NCBI GenBank assembly: GCA_009996555.1
Contig: JAACZX010000067.1
Location: forward strand, 1-9,132
Direction: 5' to 3'
DNA length: 9,132 bases
From: Chitinophagaceae bacterium
GTDB lineage: Bacteria; Bacteroidota; Bacteroidia; Chitinophagales; Chitinophagaceae
Position 1 is the stretch's first letter. Each line of letters begins with the position of its first letter. Positions 7,653-9,132 of the stretch are shown here, in pieces. The position numbers and the translations under genes are program-made. Below the pieces are notes generated by a model that saw only the letters and a list, made by a program, of their open reading frames with translations, made no database searches and had not been told where the DNA came from.

Positions 7653-8777
7653 ATGTTGATGCAAAGGAAATCTCTTGCCTTTTTATTATTATCGGCTCTG
7701 TTGTTTATTGCGGCAATTGTATGCTGGCTTTCGGATGAAACAAATTTAGCAGGTTGGTCGCTGGCCTTGCTTTTTCTATCTCTATCATTTGCTGTCAGGG
7801 AAAATAAATTATTGAAAGGGCTATCGTTTACGGCCATTATTTTTTCATCAGTTACAGTGGCCATGTTTCACCCGGAATACTTTAGTACATGGGGGAACTT
7901 TCCATTGAGCAGTACCATCATCCCGTTGATCCAGTTACTCATGTTTGGTATGGGCTCATCAATGAGCATGAACGATTTTGCTGCAGTTGTAAAATCACCA
8001 AAGGGAGTTATTATTGGTGTGTGCAGCCAGTTTGTTATTATGCCATCGCTGGGTTTTGCGTTGTCAAACACAGGTAATTTTCCTCCTGAAATTGCTGCCG
8101 GTATTGTATTGATCGGATGTTCGCCCAGCGGGTTAGCATCAAATGTAATGGCTTACCTCGCCAAAGCAAATCTTGCATTATCAATTACCATCACATCTAT
8201 TACAACACTTATTGCTCCTTTTGTAACACCATTGCTCATGAAATTATTTGCAGGTGCTTTCATTGAAATAGATGTGTTGAAGATGATGTGGGATATTTTT
8301 AAAATGATCATTCTTCCTATTGGTGCAGGATTGTTATTTAATAAACTACTGAAGGGAAAAATACAATGGCTTGATAAGGCCATGCCGTTGATCTCGATGT
8401 TTGCTATTACAGCGATCGTTACCATTATTGCAGCTTCCGGAAGAGACAACTTGCTCAAAATTGGTTTAGTACTTATTGGCATTGCCTTGGTGCATAATGT
8501 TTTTGGATATATACTTGGTTACTGGAGCGGAAGGTTGTTTAAGCTTAATGAAAAAGATTGCCGCACCATTGCCATTGAAGTAGGCATGCAAAATGCAGGC
8601 CTTGCATCGGGCATTGCAAAAGAGTTGGGAAAGATTGCTACCATTGGTTTAGCTGCGGCAGTGTTTGGTCCGTTGATGAACATCACTGGTTCGGCATTGG
8701 CAAGCTGGTGGCATAACCGACCGCCTCTTGATCAATCAAACAACAACGACACAAACGATCACTCACACAAAAAATAA
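7653..8777 (+). CDS. Bile acid:sodium symporter (BASS/SBF) family transporter
   Basis: This 374-residue inner-membrane protein is almost entirely hydrophobic helices. The SBF core begins near residue 85 with L-L-M-F-G-M-G-S-S-M (95-104). It carries the family segment G-C-S-P-S-G-L-A-S-N-V-M (155-166) and E-V-G-M-Q-N-A-G-L-A (309-318). Ser163-Asn164, Glu309 and Gln313 match positions that bind sodium in characterised family members, so Na+-coupled import is likely. Known substrates of the family are organic anions (bile acids, pyruvate and other keto acids, pantoate), so an acid substrate fits, but its identity is not visible. The first 50 or so residues add about two membrane helices before the usual first one. 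The C-terminus is a hydrophilic Asn/Asp/His/Lys tail from about residue 356. It sits 78 bases after the FGGY gene with no clear terminator between, and 5 bases before the RraA-like gene. Met3 is a possible alternative start. Confidence 0.92.
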   Translation: MLMQRKSLAFLLLSALLFIAAIVCWLSDETNLAGWSLALLFLSLSFAVRENKLLKGLSFTAIIFSSVTVAMFHPEYFSTWGNFPLSSTIIPLIQLLMFGMGSSMSMNDFAAVVKSPKGVIIGVCSQFVIMPSLGFALSNTGNFPPEIAAGIVLIGCSPSGLASNVMAYLAKANLALSITITSITTLIAPFVTPLLMKLFAGAFIEIDVLKMMWDIFKMIILPIGAGLLFNKLLKGKIQWLDKAMPLISMFAITAIVTIIAASGRDNLLKIGLVLIGIALVHNVFGYILGYWSGRLFKLNEKDCRTIAIEVGMQNAGLASGIAKELGKIATIGLAAAVFGPLMNITGSALASWWHNRPPLDQSNNNDTNDHSHKK

Positions 8778-8782
8778 AAGCC

Positions 8783-9132
8783 ATGCTGAAAATTAAAAAC
8801 ATACTATTTGTATTGATTGCAGCTGTATTGTTTCAGCCTTTGAAAGCACAGGAGGTGCAGATCAGCAAAGAACAACTGATTGCATTAACGCCTTTATGGA
8901 CAGGCGAACGTTTCCCTGACGGTCGACCAAAAGTTCCGGATCAGATCTTACAGCGAATGAAAAAAGTAAGTGTGGAAGAAGCATGGGCTGTTATGAAAAA
9001 CGCAGGTTATGCTTACCAGATCGCTGAAGGCTGGCAGTTGATACATCCCGACAGTGTGTTGGTGGGCCGTGCAGTTACTGCAACGTTTATGCCCGGACGT
9101 CCTGATGTTTGGAAAGCTATTGACTCGCTCGG
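8783..9132 (+). CDS. Secreted RraA-like family protein, N-terminal part (cut by the window edge)
   Basis: The first 116 codons are visible and the gene runs off the right edge. A signal peptide is clear: a basic start (M-L-K-I-K-N), a hydrophobic core I-L-F-V-L-I-A-A-V-L-F, and L-K-A before Gln23, so the product is probably periplasmic. The mature part carries the segment W-T-G-E-R-F-P-D-G-R-P-K-V-P-D (39-53), then S-V-E-E-A-W near 63-68, I-H-P-D-S-V-L-V-G-R-A-V-T-A at about 87-100, and M-P-G-R-P-D. I recognise this as the RraA / demethylmenaquinone-methyltransferase-like fold group, whose catalytic members are 4-hydroxy-4-methyl-2-oxoglutarate or oxaloacetate aldolases/decarboxylases. The metal- and substrate-binding residues come later and are outside the window, so activity cannot be judged. 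The ATG lies 5 bases after the transporter stop, so the two are probably translated from one mRNA. Confidence 0.8.
   Translation, partial: MLKIKNILFVLIAAVLFQPLKAQEVQISKEQLIALTPLWTGERFPDGRPKVPDQILQRMKKVSVEEAWAVMKNAGYAYQIAEGWQLIHPDSVLVGRAVTATFMPGRPDVWKAIDSL

Noticed and set aside
8153..8482. 109-codon minus-strand frame inside the transporter gene
   Set aside because: It is antisense to conserved membrane helices of the SBF domain; its apparent hydrophobic pattern mirrors the real gene.

Overview
The window looks like chromosomal DNA from a member of the Bacteroidota, probably near the Chitinophaga lineage. The evidence is a SusC/SusD outer-membrane uptake pair, a surface-type lipoprotein signal (Cys followed by acidic residues), signal peptides ending in Ala-Gln, starts without obvious Shine-Dalgarno sequences, and moderately AT-rich DNA. 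The genus call is inference; the phylum call is solid.

The window is organised around one divergent promoter region at 4939-5158. To the left, on the minus strand, lies a susC-susD operon (4938 down to 223). It is followed by a strand-polarised hairpin with a U-run (71-103) that is a good terminator candidate. The susC gene is broken into two frames near 3313-3334. The two halves together give a nearly full-length TonB-dependent transporter, but a short piece of the barrel may be missing at the junction. susD starts a few bases after the susC stop.

To the right, on the plus strand, lie an AraC-family regulator (5159-6046), an FGGY-family protein of the gluconokinase type (6057-7574), a BASS/SBF-family sodium:organic-anion symporter (7653-8777), and the beginning of a secreted RraA-like protein (8783 to the window edge). 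Gaps of 10, 78 and 5 bases suggest a single transcription unit.

Taken together this resembles a regulated uptake locus for a small organic acid or sugar acid. SusCD would bring the ligand across the outer membrane, the RraA-like protein would act in the periplasm, the BASS transporter would cross the inner membrane, and the FGGY protein plus AraC regulator would handle or sense it in the cytoplasm. The substrate cannot be read from the sequence. The most notable feature is the FGGY protein: its sugar-side motifs look intact, while several nucleotide-side motifs depart from the family pattern. That raises the possibility of a pseudokinase, a sensor or an enzyme with altered chemistry. No tRNA, rRNA, CRISPR array, insertion sequence or phage gene was seen.
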